This document shows positions 16,236 through 25,478 of a DNA stretch of 64,000 nucleotides, in pieces (the stretch's first letter is position 1; every line of letters begins with the position of its first letter). The DNA comes from Natronosalvus amylolyticus. Lineage in GTDB: Archaea; Halobacteriota; Halobacteria; Halobacteriales; Natrialbaceae. A model generated the notes under the pieces. That model was given only the letters and a program-made list of their open reading frames with translations. It ran no database searches and was not told the origin of the DNA. The translations under genes and the position numbers were made by a program. The stretch lies in assembly GCF_024298845.1 (NCBI RefSeq), contig NZ_CP101156.1:3410001-3474000 (forward strand), given 5' to 3'.

Positions 16236-17393
16236 CTAGAACGTCCGTTTGATTTTATCGAAGAAGCCCTCGCTGACGTCGATCTCTTCGCCGCCAGCCT
16301 CGGCGAACGCCTCGAGGGCCTCGCGCTGTTCGTCGTTGAGCGATTCGGGCGTGACGATCTGCACGCGGACGAACAGGTCACCCTGTCCGTACCGTCGCAG
16401 GCGGGGCATGCCTTTCCCCTCGAGGCGGAACTGCTCGCCGCTCTGGGTCGCACGTGGAATCTCGAACGCAACGGAGCCGTCGAGGGTCGGCACCTGGACG
16501 GTGTCTCCGAACGTGGCCTGGGGGAACGAAATCGGTAGCTTGTAGTACAGATTGTCGCCGTCACGTTCGAACTCGGGGTGGTCGGCGATCGATATATCGA
16601 TCAGGAGATCGCCGTGGGGGCCGCCGTTCGGACTCGGTGCCCCTTCGCCTTCCATACGCAGCGTCTGGCCGTCGGCAATGCCTTCGGGGACGTCAACGGT
16701 TAGTGAGGCCTCGTTACGAACGTAGCCTTCGCCGCGACAATCGTCACAGGTTTCGGAGTAGATGGTCCCTTCGCCCTCACAGCGTGGACAGGTCGTCGTC
16801 TGCTGGACGCGCCCCAGCGGCGTCTGCTGGACTTGCGTCACCTGGCCGCGGCCCTGACATTCACTACAGGTCGTGGCATCAGCCTCCGGGGGATGTCCTG
16901 CACCATCGCAGGTCTCACACTCCTCTGGCCGCTCGACGCTGAACTGTTTGGTCACTCCCTCGTAGGCTTCCTCGAGGTCGATCTCGAGGGTCGTTCGCAG
17001 ATCGCGCCCTTTCCGTGGCCGGTTACGTCCGCGTCCGCGACCTCCGCCGAAGACCTGTTCGAAGATGTCACCAAGGCCACCGCCCATGCCGCCCATGCCG
17101 CCGAACGGGTCGCCGCCAGCGCCGCCGAACGGGCCCTGCCCACTACCGGCGTCGAAGCCGTGCTTTTCGGCCTGCTCGAAGCGGTCGTGGCCCATCCGAT
17201 CGTAGGCCGACCGCTTGTCCTCGTCGGTCAGGACCTGCTTGGCTTTCTGTATCTTCTTGAACTTCTCCTCGGCGTCCGGATCGTCGCTGACGTCCGGATG
17301 GTACTCCGTCGCCTTCTTCCGGTAGGCCTTTTTGATTTCCTCGGCGGAAGCGTCCTGGCTCACGCCGAGCACGTCGTAGAAGTCCTCGCTCAT
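16236..17393 (-). CDS. dnaJ: Chaperone DnaJ (Hsp40)
   Basis: A 385-residue complete type-I Hsp40, the co-chaperone that delivers unfolded clients to DnaK and stimulates its ATPase. The J domain is at residues 4-67 with HPD (EYHPDVSDD). A Gly/Phe-rich region follows (about 85-130, GGAGGDPFGGMGGMGGG). Next come four CxxCxGxG zinc repeats (CETCDGAG, CSECQGRG, CPRCEGEG, CDDCRGEG) and the C-terminal client-binding domains. The start is the ATG of MSEDFYDVLG. It lies 87 bases after the GrpE fusion gene, in the order dnaK, fusion, dnaJ. Confidence 0.97.
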   Translation of the reverse strand: MSEDFYDVLGVSQDASAEEIKKAYRKKATEYHPDVSDDPDAEEKFKKIQKAKQVLTDEDKRSAYDRMGHDRFEQAEKHGFDAGSGQGPFGGAGGDPFGGMGGMGGGLGDIFEQVFGGGRGRGRNRPRKGRDLRTTLEIDLEEAYEGVTKQFSVERPEECETCDGAGHPPEADATTCSECQGRGQVTQVQQTPLGRVQQTTTCPRCEGEGTIYSETCDDCRGEGYVRNEASLTVDVPEGIADGQTLRMEGEGAPSPNGGPHGDLLIDISIADHPEFERDGDNLYYKLPISFPQATFGDTVQVPTLDGSVAFEIPRATQSGEQFRLEGKGMPRLRRYGQGDLFVRVQIVTPESLNDEQREALEAFAEAGGEEIDVSEGFFDKIKRTF

Positions 17394-17480
17394 TAGTTGT
17401 GCACCGGTAACGCGTTGAGACACTTGAAACGACCGTTCCGTCTCGAGGCACACCGTGTGCCGATCAGACACACGAACTGT

Positions 17481-18845
17481 TCACGCTTCCTGACTCACGC
17501 TCACTCGAGCCGGCCGAATAACCCGGTCATCGAGTTCGTAGCCGCGCGTGTAGACCGAACTGACCGTACCCGCCGGCTGGTCCCCCTCGACCCGGTGCAT
17601 CACCTCGTGACGGTGTGGGTCGACGGGCGTTCCCGGCTCGGGGTCGATTCGACTCACGCCTTCGTCCTCGAGAATTCGGTCGAATCGGCGCAACGTGAGT
17701 TCGACACCCTCTTTCACTCCTGCCCCGTCGTCACTGTCCGCTTCGACGGCTCGCTCGAGGTCCTCACGAACCTCGACGAAGCGCTCGAGGAGACTCGCCG
17801 CCGCCTGTTTGTCCCGCCGTTCTTGTCGCGTTTCGACACGGTCTTTGTACGCCCGAAACTCCGCTTGCGTGGATTCCAGTGCCGACTCGAGGGCTTCGAT
17901 TCGGGACTCGTACGCCTCGAGCGTCGACTCGGCTGGCTCTTTCGTGGCACGCTCATCGGCAGGGCGCTCGTTCGCTAGCGGGCCACCATCGTCCGATTCG
18001 ACTGCGAGGTTACCGTCTCGCTCGGTGCTCGTGTCGGATGCTCGAGTCTGCGCCCGTGGGCCTCCCCGTCTACCAGTGGGCGGTCCAGGAGTGTCCCGGT
18101 CCGGGTCGATTGCCGCCTCCTCCGAGCTAGTTTTCCCCTCGTCCGGGTCAGCTACCCCGTTACTCTGAGACGGTGACCGACCCGTTGTATCGTCCTCGAG
18201 TACGATCGTGACGTACAGATCCCCGCGCTCGTCGCCGTCGAGGGCCGGCATTCCTTTCCCTTCGAACCGGAACCGGTCACCGGTTTCGGTTCCGGGGGGT
18301 ACCTCGAACTGGACGTCGCCATCGAGCGTTTCGATTTCGATCGTCTCTCCCGCTCGGGCCCGTCCTGGCGCAACCGCGTGTTCACAGGAAAGGTCGGTGC
18401 CGGTGCGGTCGTAGCGTTCGTGTGGCTCGATTGTAACCTCGAGAATCGCAATCGGTTGCTGATCTGCACCTGCGGTCACTCGCAATCCCTGTCCGTCTTC
18501 GATTCCGGGCGGTACATCGACGGACACCGCAGTTTCCTGCCAGCGGGTACCATCACCGTCACAGATTGCACACTGGCTGGCCGAAACCGTCCCGCTTCCT
18601 TCACAGCGGGGACAGCGCCTCGAGCCAGGGCGACCGATGGACGCCCGACTGTCTCGAGCGACCCGCCCGCGGCCACGACACTGTGGACATCGCGTTGTCC
18701 GCCCCGTTCGCCCCGTCCCCGAACAGGCCCGACACCGCGTGGGCTGTTCGACCGAAAGCTCACGCTCGAGGCCCGAGAACGCCTCCTCGAGCGTGAGTTC
18801 GATCGGAATTCGTCGAATGCTGTCGTCAGGTTGGTTCGTCGGCAT
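17481..18845 (-). CDS. grpE: DnaJ zinc-finger/C-terminal domain (no J domain) fused to GrpE
   Basis: A single 454-residue reading frame. Residues 12-37 and 101-215 match the client-binding C-terminal domains of type-I DnaJ (IPIELTLEEAFSGLERELSV; VPPGIEDGQGLRV; RFRFEGKGMPALDGDERGDL). Between them is a full zinc domain with eight cysteines (38/41, 53/56, 78/81, 92/95) in CRACSGTG, CPQCRGRG, CPRCEGSG and CAICDGDG. Residues 216-305 are a disordered acidic linker. Residues 306-454 are GrpE: a coiled coil, EFRAYKDRVETRQERRDK, then PVDPHRHEVMHRV and TVSSVYTRGYELDDRVIRPARVSV. The J domain and Gly/Phe region are absent. It combines client binding with nucleotide exchange for DnaK (inference). It lies between dnaK and a complete dnaJ on the same strand. 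Confidence 0.93.
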   Translation of the reverse strand: MPTNQPDDSIRRIPIELTLEEAFSGLERELSVEQPTRCRACSGTGRTGRTTRCPQCRGRGRVARDSRASIGRPGSRRCPRCEGSGTVSASQCAICDGDGTRWQETAVSVDVPPGIEDGQGLRVTAGADQQPIAILEVTIEPHERYDRTGTDLSCEHAVAPGRARAGETIEIETLDGDVQFEVPPGTETGDRFRFEGKGMPALDGDERGDLYVTIVLEDDTTGRSPSQSNGVADPDEGKTSSEEAAIDPDRDTPGPPTGRRGGPRAQTRASDTSTERDGNLAVESDDGGPLANERPADERATKEPAESTLEAYESRIEALESALESTQAEFRAYKDRVETRQERRDKQAAASLLERFVEVREDLERAVEADSDDGAGVKEGVELTLRRFDRILEDEGVSRIDPEPGTPVDPHRHEVMHRVEGDQPAGTVSSVYTRGYELDDRVIRPARVSVSQEA

Positions 18846-19021
18846 CTCTCTCGGGTGGTCGTCCGCTCGAGGGATCGAACGATCGGCCTCGAAGACGAGT
18901 ATGCGTCAACACTGGGTAAAATCGGTTACTGTGCGTTCGGCGTCAGATTCCACCGTTGGCTCGCACACTCGTGGGGACCACGGGTCGTGTTCGGGAACCG
19001 GTACGGTGGCTGGATATCGCG

Positions 19022-20941
19022 TTAGTTTTCGTCGTCTTCGGGATCGACGTCCTCGAAGTCGGCGTCGACGAACTCCTCGCCGTCGTCGTCGCCCGCTGGG
19101 CCGCCTGGACCTGGGTTTGGTCCGCCACCCATGCCGGCACCAGCTGCGCCGCCGGGTCCTGCACCGCCGGGTCCTGCGCCACCGGCCTCGGCCGCCGCGG
19201 CCTCCTGGTAGATCTGTTTGCCGATCTCCTGAAGTTCGTTGCTCAACTCTTTCGTCGCGGCTTCGATTGCTTCCGCGTCGGCGTCCGAGTCGTCGATAGT
19301 CGCCTCGAGTTCGTCGACGGCAGCCTCGATGTTGTCACGAAGTTCGTCGTCGACGTCGTCGTTCTCCTCGAGGAGGGTTTCGGCTCGTTGGATCGTCGCT
19401 TCGGCCGTGTTGCGTGCCTCGATGCGGTCACGGCGCTGTTTGTCCTCTTCGGCGTGTTCTTCGGCTTCGCGCTGCATCCGCTCGATTTCGGCGTCGGAGA
19501 GGCCAGCGCCACCCTCGATAGTGATCTCCTCGCTGGTGCCGGTGCCTTTGTCCTCGGCACTGACGTTGACGATCCCGTTCTCGTCGATAGAGAAGGTGAC
19601 TTCGATCTGTGGCGTTCCGGCCGGCGCCGGCGGGATGCCCGTCAGGTGGAACTCACCGAGCTGTTCGTTCTTGTTCGCGAGTTCGCGCTCACCCTGGAAG
19701 ACCCGTACCTGCACGGAGGTCTGGTTGTCCGCAGCGGTGGTGAAGATTTTCGACTCCTCGGTTGGAATCGTCGTGTTCTTTTCGATAAGGCGCTCGAACA
19801 GGCCGCCTTTGACCTCGATACCGAGGCTGAGCGGCGTGACGTCGAGCAAGACGATGTCGTCGACTTCGCCGCCGAGGACACCGCCCTGAATTGCTGCGCC
19901 CAGTGCGACAGCCTCGTCGGGATTGACGTTCTTCTGTGGGGCTTCACCGATGAGCTCTTCGACCTTCTCGGTTACCTGTGGCATCCGGGTCGAGCCACCG
20001 ACCAGAATAACCTCGTCGATATCGTCTTTCCCGTAGCCCGCGTCCTCGAGTGCCTGCTCGGTTGGCTCGACGGTTCGCTCGATCAGATCCGCCGTGAGTG
20101 ATTCGAACTTCGCGCGTGTGAGTGACTCCTCGAGGTGGATCGGACCGTCGTCGGTCGCCGTAATGAACGGCAGGTTGATCTCGGTCTCCTTGCGGCTCGA
20201 GAGTTCGATCTTGGCTTCCTCGGCGGCGTCTTTCAGCCGCTGGAGGGCCTGTCGATCCTCACGCAGGTCCATGCCGTGTTCGTTCTCGAACTCGTCTGCC
20301 AGCCAGTCGATGATCGCGTGGTCCCAGTCGTCGCCACCGAGGTCGTTGTCCCCGTTGGTCGCGACAACCTCGTAGACGCCCCCACCCAGGTCGAGGATGG
20401 AAACGTCGAACGTACCGCCACCGAGGTCGTAGACGAGTACGGTCTGATCGGAATCGTCGTCGAGGCCGTACGCCATCGACGCGGCCGTTGGCTCGTTGAT
20501 GATCCGCTCGACTTCGAAGCCGGCGATTTCGCCGGCGTCTTTGGTCGCCTGGCGCTGTTTGTCCGAGAAGTACGCCGGGACCGTAATGACGGCCTTCTCG
20601 ACGTCGTCGCCGAGATACTCTTCGGCGTCGCGTTTGATCTTCTGGAGGATCATCGCCGAAATCTGCTGGGGTGTGTACTCCTCACCCTCGATATCGACGG
20701 TGTAGCCGTCCTCGCCCATGTGGCGTTTGATCGAGGCGATCGTCTTTTCGGGGTTCTGGATCGCCTGATTCTTCGCCGGTTTGCCGACGAGTCGCTCGTC
20801 GTCGTCCGTGAAGGCGACGACAGAGGGTGTCGTGCGGTCTCCTTCGCCGTTGACGATAATCTCTGGATCACCGCCTTCCATAACCGCGAAGGCGCTGTTC
20901 GTCGTCCCAAGGTCGATTCCGAGAATCTTGTTACTCGCCAT
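19022..20941 (-). CDS. dnaK: Chaperone DnaK (Hsp70)
   Basis: A 639-residue Hsp70. The nucleotide-binding domain starts [13 protein letters not shown] and has [19 protein letters not shown] and [11 protein letters not shown]. The substrate-binding domain has [14 protein letters not shown], and the helical lid ends in a Gly/Pro/Asp-rich tail. It refolds proteins with DnaJ and GrpE. The gene is first in the chaperone cluster, 176 bases before the GrpE-fusion gene. It has its own TATA-like box with leaderless spacing. Length and motifs are normal. Confidence 0.98.
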   Translation of the reverse strand: MASNKILGIDLGTTNSAFAVMEGGDPEIIVNGEGDRTTPSVVAFTDDDERLVGKPAKNQAIQNPEKTIASIKRHMGEDGYTVDIEGEEYTPQQISAMILQKIKRDAEEYLGDDVEKAVITVPAYFSDKQRQATKDAGEIAGFEVERIINEPTAASMAYGLDDDSDQTVLVYDLGGGTFDVSILDLGGGVYEVVATNGDNDLGGDDWDHAIIDWLADEFENEHGMDLREDRQALQRLKDAAEEAKIELSSRKETEINLPFITATDDGPIHLEESLTRAKFESLTADLIERTVEPTEQALEDAGYGKDDIDEVILVGGSTRMPQVTEKVEELIGEAPQKNVNPDEAVALGAAIQGGVLGGEVDDIVLLDVTPLSLGIEVKGGLFERLIEKNTTIPTEESKIFTTAADNQTSVQVRVFQGERELANKNEQLGEFHLTGIPPAPAGTPQIEVTFSIDENGIVNVSAEDKGTGTSEEITIEGGAGLSDAEIERMQREAEEHAEEDKQRRDRIEARNTAEATIQRAETLLEENDDVDDELRDNIEAAVDELEATIDDSDADAEAIEAATKELSNELQEIGKQIYQEAAAAEAGGAGPGGAGPGGAAGAGMGGGPNPGPGGPAGDDDGEEFVDADFEDVDPEDDEN

Positions 20942-20966
20942 CTACTCCACTATTGTGCGCACTTTG

Positions 20967-20974
20967 TTTTAAAG
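20967..20974 (-). promoter_or_regulatory. TATA-like box of dnaK
   Basis: On the minus strand CTTTAAAA lies 26 nt before the dnaK ATG, so the transcript would begin almost at the start codon. It is the only clear promoter-like box before the chaperone cluster. The heat-shock nature of the promoter is inferred from the gene, not from the sequence. Confidence 0.6.
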
Positions 20975-20979
20975 GTTAC

Positions 20980-21433
20980 TACACGGAGCGAGGTGACGAA
21001 TATAATTCACATTCCCCGACCTGTGAGGGAAACGTGTGGCGAACATGGCTTATGATTTTAGCTCCATAACACTGGTATAAACGATCTGTGGCATTGTAAT
21101 ACTATTATCGAAGTGAGTTGCTATTAATAATGGATCTTGAATGTCCGGCTGTATGGAGTGACTACCGGGCAAAACAGTCAGTTGAATCGGGTCAATTTGT
21201 TCGTTCAGCGCGCGAACGATTCTGACAGATCGTTTTCTCCGGACAATCACGATTGAATAGAGAGTCAGGAAAAACGGTGTGAACCTTCACGACTTCCGAT
21301 AGAGGTCGCGCGAGTTCGTCGCAGTCTTCGTATTCGTGTGTGACAGGGTCTATAGGAATGTCGCTTAATTAATTATACAAATGTACAGCATTATTTGAAA
21401 GTCACAGAAAAGAGCCGATCTCTGCACGAGAAA
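20980..21433. other. AT-rich intergenic region without recognised genes
   Basis: Between dnaK and the divergent beta-helix gene are about 450 bases that are much richer in A+T than their surroundings (for example TTAATTAATTATACAAATG near 21366). I see no conserved small protein, tRNA or clear stem. The composition and the orphan surface-protein gene beyond it could indicate acquired DNA. Confidence 0.5.
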
Positions 21434-21441
21434 GTTTATAT
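21434..21441 (+). promoter_or_regulatory. TATA-like box of the beta-helix protein gene
   Basis: GTTTATAT ends about 26 nt before the ATG at 21467, which is leaderless spacing and supports that start. Confidence 0.55.
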
Positions 21442-21466
21442 CTGATTAGTTAGCTCCCCGGACTGT

Positions 21467-23641
21467 ATGGCACGCGATACTCCGGTTAGCGATCGATTAC
21501 CGACTCGTACGGACGAACACACGAGCGAACGCTTGCACCGACGTTCAGTCCTGAAATACGCCGGCACAGCAGTGGGTCTCTTTGCGGGCGCAGGCACAGC
21601 AACAGCGACTGCCGACCTCGACGATGCAGTAAACATCGTCGACGCTGGTGCTGACCCGACTGGTTCGACCACGATCAACAGCGTCCTCGAGTCCGTCCAC
21701 GATGACGGTGAAACGGTTTACTTCCCACCCGGCGAATACCGACTCGACCCGTTTCGAGACGGTGCGAACAATTGGTCGTGGATCGGTGAGGACGCGACCA
21801 TCGTCGTCCCGAGGCACGTCACCAGTCGATATCTCCACTTCACCGGACGTGGGTGGTCGATCGATGGTATCGATGTCGACCTCTCCGCGAACGGTGCCGC
21901 CCCGACTAACTTCTTCCACGGCGGGGACTGGGCCGTTCGGAACCTCGAGTTTATCGGCCAGATGAGTGACCCTGGCGAGCGCGGGGGGTCGAGCCTCCTC
22001 TATCTGGATGCAGACCGTGGCACTACCGGTCTACTCGAGAACGTCCGGGCGATGGATGGCTCGGCCGACCCGGATAGCTCCTCGAACCGCGGCGGACTCC
22101 GCATCGTCGGCTCCGAAGGTGATATTACCCTCAGAAACGTGGCCGTTTCCGGCTTTGCGAACAATTCGATGTACTTCCACAATATGCCGGCGCACCTGAC
22201 GATAGACTCGTGTTACCTCGAGGATACGAACACAGGGCTGCGAATCGGTGGCAACACGACGGTTCGAAACACGGTCTTCAACCAGTCACGCGCCCCGCGG
22301 GCACGATGGTCCGGCGGTCGCGCTGCCCGCGGCATCTGGATCAATTCAAACGGCTCGACGAGCGGTGACATCACCATCGAAGGCTGTGAGTTCGTGATGG
22401 GCGAACCGGCCGGTGCCCACGCGATTTACACGTCGAACGCTCACGAGGGCATCACGATTCGTGACTGTCGCATCCGGCAAGATCGGAACTTCTTCGCGAT
22501 CCAACTTGATGAAGGTGGCTCCGGACACACGATCATCGAGAACGTTTCGATTACCGGTGACGCAAATCGCGCAGGGATTTATTTGCGTGGCCGGAGCGGT
22601 GCCCGCTTTCGAAACCTCTGTCTACAAAAAGCGGGTGACGGCGTTCGCATCCGTAGCTCGAGCAACGTCCGTCTCGAGAACTCGACGATCAACGTCGACG
22701 GCACGACGATCAGCGGCAGTCCATCGACCAGCGGGATTTCGACCAGCGGCACCTGCCCGGTCCCCGACGGCGACTGGAAACCATCGGAAGCTTCCGAAGA
22801 AGACGTCGACGACTCGGGAGCGTCAAACGACGATGGGCCGCGCGAGAACGAAACCGTCCTCCGTCTCGAGGGCGAGTGTGACTACCGAATCGGGGTCACG
22901 GGCGACATCCGGCCTGCTCCCGAAATCGCTCAGTGGGTCACCGAGGGCGAGCAGTACAGTGATGGTGAAGCCGACTGGTATCTCACGGGATCGTGGACAG
23001 AGTGGTACTTCACCGGGGACCTCGAGACGTTTGACGTGGATTCGACGGCCGACCTTCGTGTCTATCTCGACGGCGAAGAAGTCGATCCTGACACACTCAC
23101 GAACCCGGCCGACGACGGGCCCGCGGAATCGACCATCAGGCTCGAGGGCGCGTGCGACTACCGAATCGGCGTCACAGGCGACATTCGCCCACACGACGAC
23201 CTGGCACAGTACGTGACCGAAGGCGAGCAGTACGGCGATGGCGAGGTAGACTGGTACCTAACCGGTTCGTGGACCGAGTGGCACTTCACCGGCGACATCG
23301 AGACGTTCGAGGTGGACTCGACTGCCGACCTCCGCGTCTTCATCGACGGTTCGGCAGTCGAACCCGGCGACGTCGTCACCGAGGCCCAGGAGTCGACGAT
23401 TCGGCTCGAGGGGACCACGGATTACCACATCGAAGTCAGCGGCGACATCCGGCCCGCTCCAGAAATCGCACAGTGGGTCTCCGAAGGCGAGCAGTACGGT
23501 GACGGCGAGGCCGACTGGTATCTCACGGGATCGTGGACGGAGTGGCACTTCACCGGCGACATCGAGACGTTCGAGGTGGACTCGACCGACGACCTGACCG
23601 TCTCCGTCGACGGCATCGAGGTCAACACGAGTCGACTCTAA
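21467..23641 (+). CDS. Tat-exported beta-helix protein with three C-terminal repeats
   Basis: A 724-residue secreted protein. A twin-arginine signal (LHRRSVLKYAG, about residue 24-34) is followed by a hydrophobic stretch and ATATA. Residues about 55-440 are a right-handed parallel beta-helix of the pectate-lyase type, starting VNIVDAGADPTGSTTINSVL with later rungs such as ITIEGCEF and ITIRDCRI. An acidic linker leads to three repeats beginning near residues 463, 556 and 644. Each holds DYxIxVxGDIRP, EGEQYxDGExDWYLTGSWTE and a strand ending in DG. The repeats may bind carbohydrate or the cell surface (inference). The enzyme activity is not evident. Confidence 0.88.
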   Translation: MARDTPVSDRLPTRTDEHTSERLHRRSVLKYAGTAVGLFAGAGTATATADLDDAVNIVDAGADPTGSTTINSVLESVHDDGETVYFPPGEYRLDPFRDGANNWSWIGEDATIVVPRHVTSRYLHFTGRGWSIDGIDVDLSANGAAPTNFFHGGDWAVRNLEFIGQMSDPGERGGSSLLYLDADRGTTGLLENVRAMDGSADPDSSSNRGGLRIVGSEGDITLRNVAVSGFANNSMYFHNMPAHLTIDSCYLEDTNTGLRIGGNTTVRNTVFNQSRAPRARWSGGRAARGIWINSNGSTSGDITIEGCEFVMGEPAGAHAIYTSNAHEGITIRDCRIRQDRNFFAIQLDEGGSGHTIIENVSITGDANRAGIYLRGRSGARFRNLCLQKAGDGVRIRSSSNVRLENSTINVDGTTISGSPSTSGISTSGTCPVPDGDWKPSEASEEDVDDSGASNDDGPRENETVLRLEGECDYRIGVTGDIRPAPEIAQWVTEGEQYSDGEADWYLTGSWTEWYFTGDLETFDVDSTADLRVYLDGEEVDPDTLTNPADDGPAESTIRLEGACDYRIGVTGDIRPHDDLAQYVTEGEQYGDGEVDWYLTGSWTEWHFTGDIETFEVDSTADLRVFIDGSAVEPGDVVTEAQESTIRLEGTTDYHIEVSGDIRPAPEIAQWVSEGEQYGDGEADWYLTGSWTEWHFTGDIETFEVDSTDDLTVSVDGIEVNTSRL

Positions 23642-23718
23642 TACCCACCAACCGTCGACTACCGAGTGAACTCACGCGGACGCGTTCGGTGTCACTCACG
23701 GGTGCACGACTGGGGGTT

Positions 23719-23965
23719 TAAACGGGTGCAGGTCTAGGGAGCGGTTCCCAACGGCCCCACGCGGGCGTCCCGTGGTGTTTGTCGGCCCCATCGAGTGAAT
23801 GGTCCGCGCACCCTCGAGTCGAACGGACCATGCACGAGGTGGGCTCACCAGAGGTAGGCCCCCAATTCTACGAATTGGGTGTCGGGAAATCCTCCCATAA
23901 CAATGCCCGGATAGCTGGTGCGCTCGCCCATGGACTACCAAGCGGGGAACTGGAGGCGAGAGCGA
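23719..23965 (+). ncRNA. Candidate structured non-coding RNA or decayed transposon end
   Basis: The 370 bases before the flippase gene hold no credible protein. GTTTAAACG (23718-23726) looks like a TATA box. Downstream are stems GGGA/TTCCC, CGGG-CGT-CCCG flanked by CCA/TGG, ATGGTCCG/CGGACCAT, and CCCAATTC/GAATTGGG. The last, followed by GGTGTCGGGAAATCCTCCC, recalls the structured 3' end of IS1341-type (TnpB) elements, so a guide-RNA-like relic is possible. I found no SRP or RNase P hallmarks. Boundaries are approximate. Confidence 0.3.
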
Positions 23966-24011
23966 CCGGATACCGAGACGGTGTCACTCGAGTCTGCACA
24001 CCGCCACTGAT

Positions 24012-25478
24012 ATGCCGAGCACACTGGGCTCGCGTTTCACGGCCGAGTTTTCCGGGCAACTCGTCGCGACCATCGCCGGTGGATTGCTCACCGTTTTGCT
24101 CGCACGATTGCTCGGCCCCGAGGAATACGGGCTGTTGTTCCTCGCAATCGCCGTCTTCGCTGCGGTTGGGATTCTTGCCAAACTCGGCATCGCCAAATCA
24201 GGTGCCAGATACGTCGCCGAGTACAAAGAGAAGGCCCCGGAGCAGGTTCCACACATTCTCCGGGTGACGCTCTGGTACAATCTGCTCGCGGTCACCATCG
24301 TCGCCATCGCGTTCCTCGGCGGCCACGATTACCTGGCATCGATACTGGACGAGCCAGCCCTGGCTCCGTTTTTATTACTTGGCGTGTTCTACGTCTTCCT
24401 CGAGGCGGCGAAGACCTACGTTCGCCTGTTGCTCCAGGGTTTCGAGGCCATCGAACTCTCGGCAACCCTGCACGCGCTCGACCGAGCGAGTCGACTCTTT
24501 TTTGCAACTGGATTCGTCCTCCTCGGCTTCGGTGCACTCGGTGCGCTCGTGGGGTATCTGCTCAGCTTCGCACTCGCGTCGGCTATCGGCCTCGGGTATC
24601 TCTACCTGTACCAGTATCGGCCCCACCGAACCGAAACCGGTATCGAGGCGGGACTGCGACGTCGTATCGGTGCTTACACCCTCCCGCTGACGGCCACCAG
24701 TACCGCAAACACGCTCGATAAAAAAGTCGACACGATTCTCGTCGGCTTCTTTCTCTCGCCCGTCGCCGTCTCCTACTACGTCCTCAGCAAACAGATCGTC
24801 CAGTTCGTCGAAACCCCGATGTCCGCTCTCGGCTTTACCATCTCGCCGACGTTTGCCGCCGAAAAGGCGAGCGACAACCTCGAGCGGGCGGCCAGCATCT
24901 ACGAAACCTCCCTCGTCCACGCACTGTTATTGTATATCCCGATCGGGGCTGGCGTCGTCTTGGTCGCCGAGCCGACGATAACGTTGCTCGTCGGTTCGGC
25001 ATATCTTGGCGCAGCACCCGTCTTGCAGGTTCTCTCGGTGTACGCGATACTGCAGGCTGTGACGAATATCACCAGCAACGGCCTCGATTACCTCGGCCGC
25101 GCACGCGCTCGGGCCATCGTCAAAGGGTCGACCGCGGTCTTGAACGTGGTCCTGACGATCGCGTTGATTCCGGCCCTTGGTGTGGTTGGTGCGGCACTGG
25201 CAACGGTAATCACCTACTCGATGTACACGGCTGCAAACGTCTACATCATCCATCAGGAGTTCGGCCTTCGACTGGGCTATCTCGCTCGTAGGCTCGTCCA
25301 GATCGCTCTCATCACTGGTGCCATGGCACTGGCCGTCGCCAGCGTCACCCGCTACATCACCGGCATCGTCTCGCTCGCGCTCGTCATCGGCCTCGGCGTC
25401 TTCGTCTGGGCTGTCCTCGCCGTCGCGAGCGGCCTTCTCGATCTGACTGAACTTCGCTCGACGTTCCAATACGCATGA
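24012..25478 (+). CDS. Polysaccharide/oligosaccharide flippase
   Basis: A 488-residue integral membrane protein with about 12-14 helices, of the Wzx/MATE-like polysaccharide biosynthesis family (MVF superfamily). It moves lipid-linked glycans across the cell membrane. Typical features are the N-terminal LVATIAGGLLTVLLARLLGPEEYGLLFLA and the middle TANTLDKKVDTILVGFFLSP. Its stop overlaps the start of the next gene by four bases (ATGA), so the two are translationally coupled. Together they suggest a surface glycan or S-layer glycosylation module. Confidence 0.9.
   Translation: MPSTLGSRFTAEFSGQLVATIAGGLLTVLLARLLGPEEYGLLFLAIAVFAAVGILAKLGIAKSGARYVAEYKEKAPEQVPHILRVTLWYNLLAVTIVAIAFLGGHDYLASILDEPALAPFLLLGVFYVFLEAAKTYVRLLLQGFEAIELSATLHALDRASRLFFATGFVLLGFGALGALVGYLLSFALASAIGLGYLYLYQYRPHRTETGIEAGLRRRIGAYTLPLTATSTANTLDKKVDTILVGFFLSPVAVSYYVLSKQIVQFVETPMSALGFTISPTFAAEKASDNLERAASIYETSLVHALLLYIPIGAGVVLVAEPTITLLVGSAYLGAAPVLQVLSVYAILQAVTNITSNGLDYLGRARARAIVKGSTAVLNVVLTIALIPALGVVGAALATVITYSMYTAANVYIIHQEFGLRLGYLARRLVQIALITGAMALAVASVTRYITGIVSLALVIGLGVFVWAVLAVASGLLDLTELRSTFQYA

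Noticed and set aside
18956-20101. Plus-strand frame over dnaK (381 codons)
   Set aside because: It is the complement of the dnaK coding sequence and has no motif.
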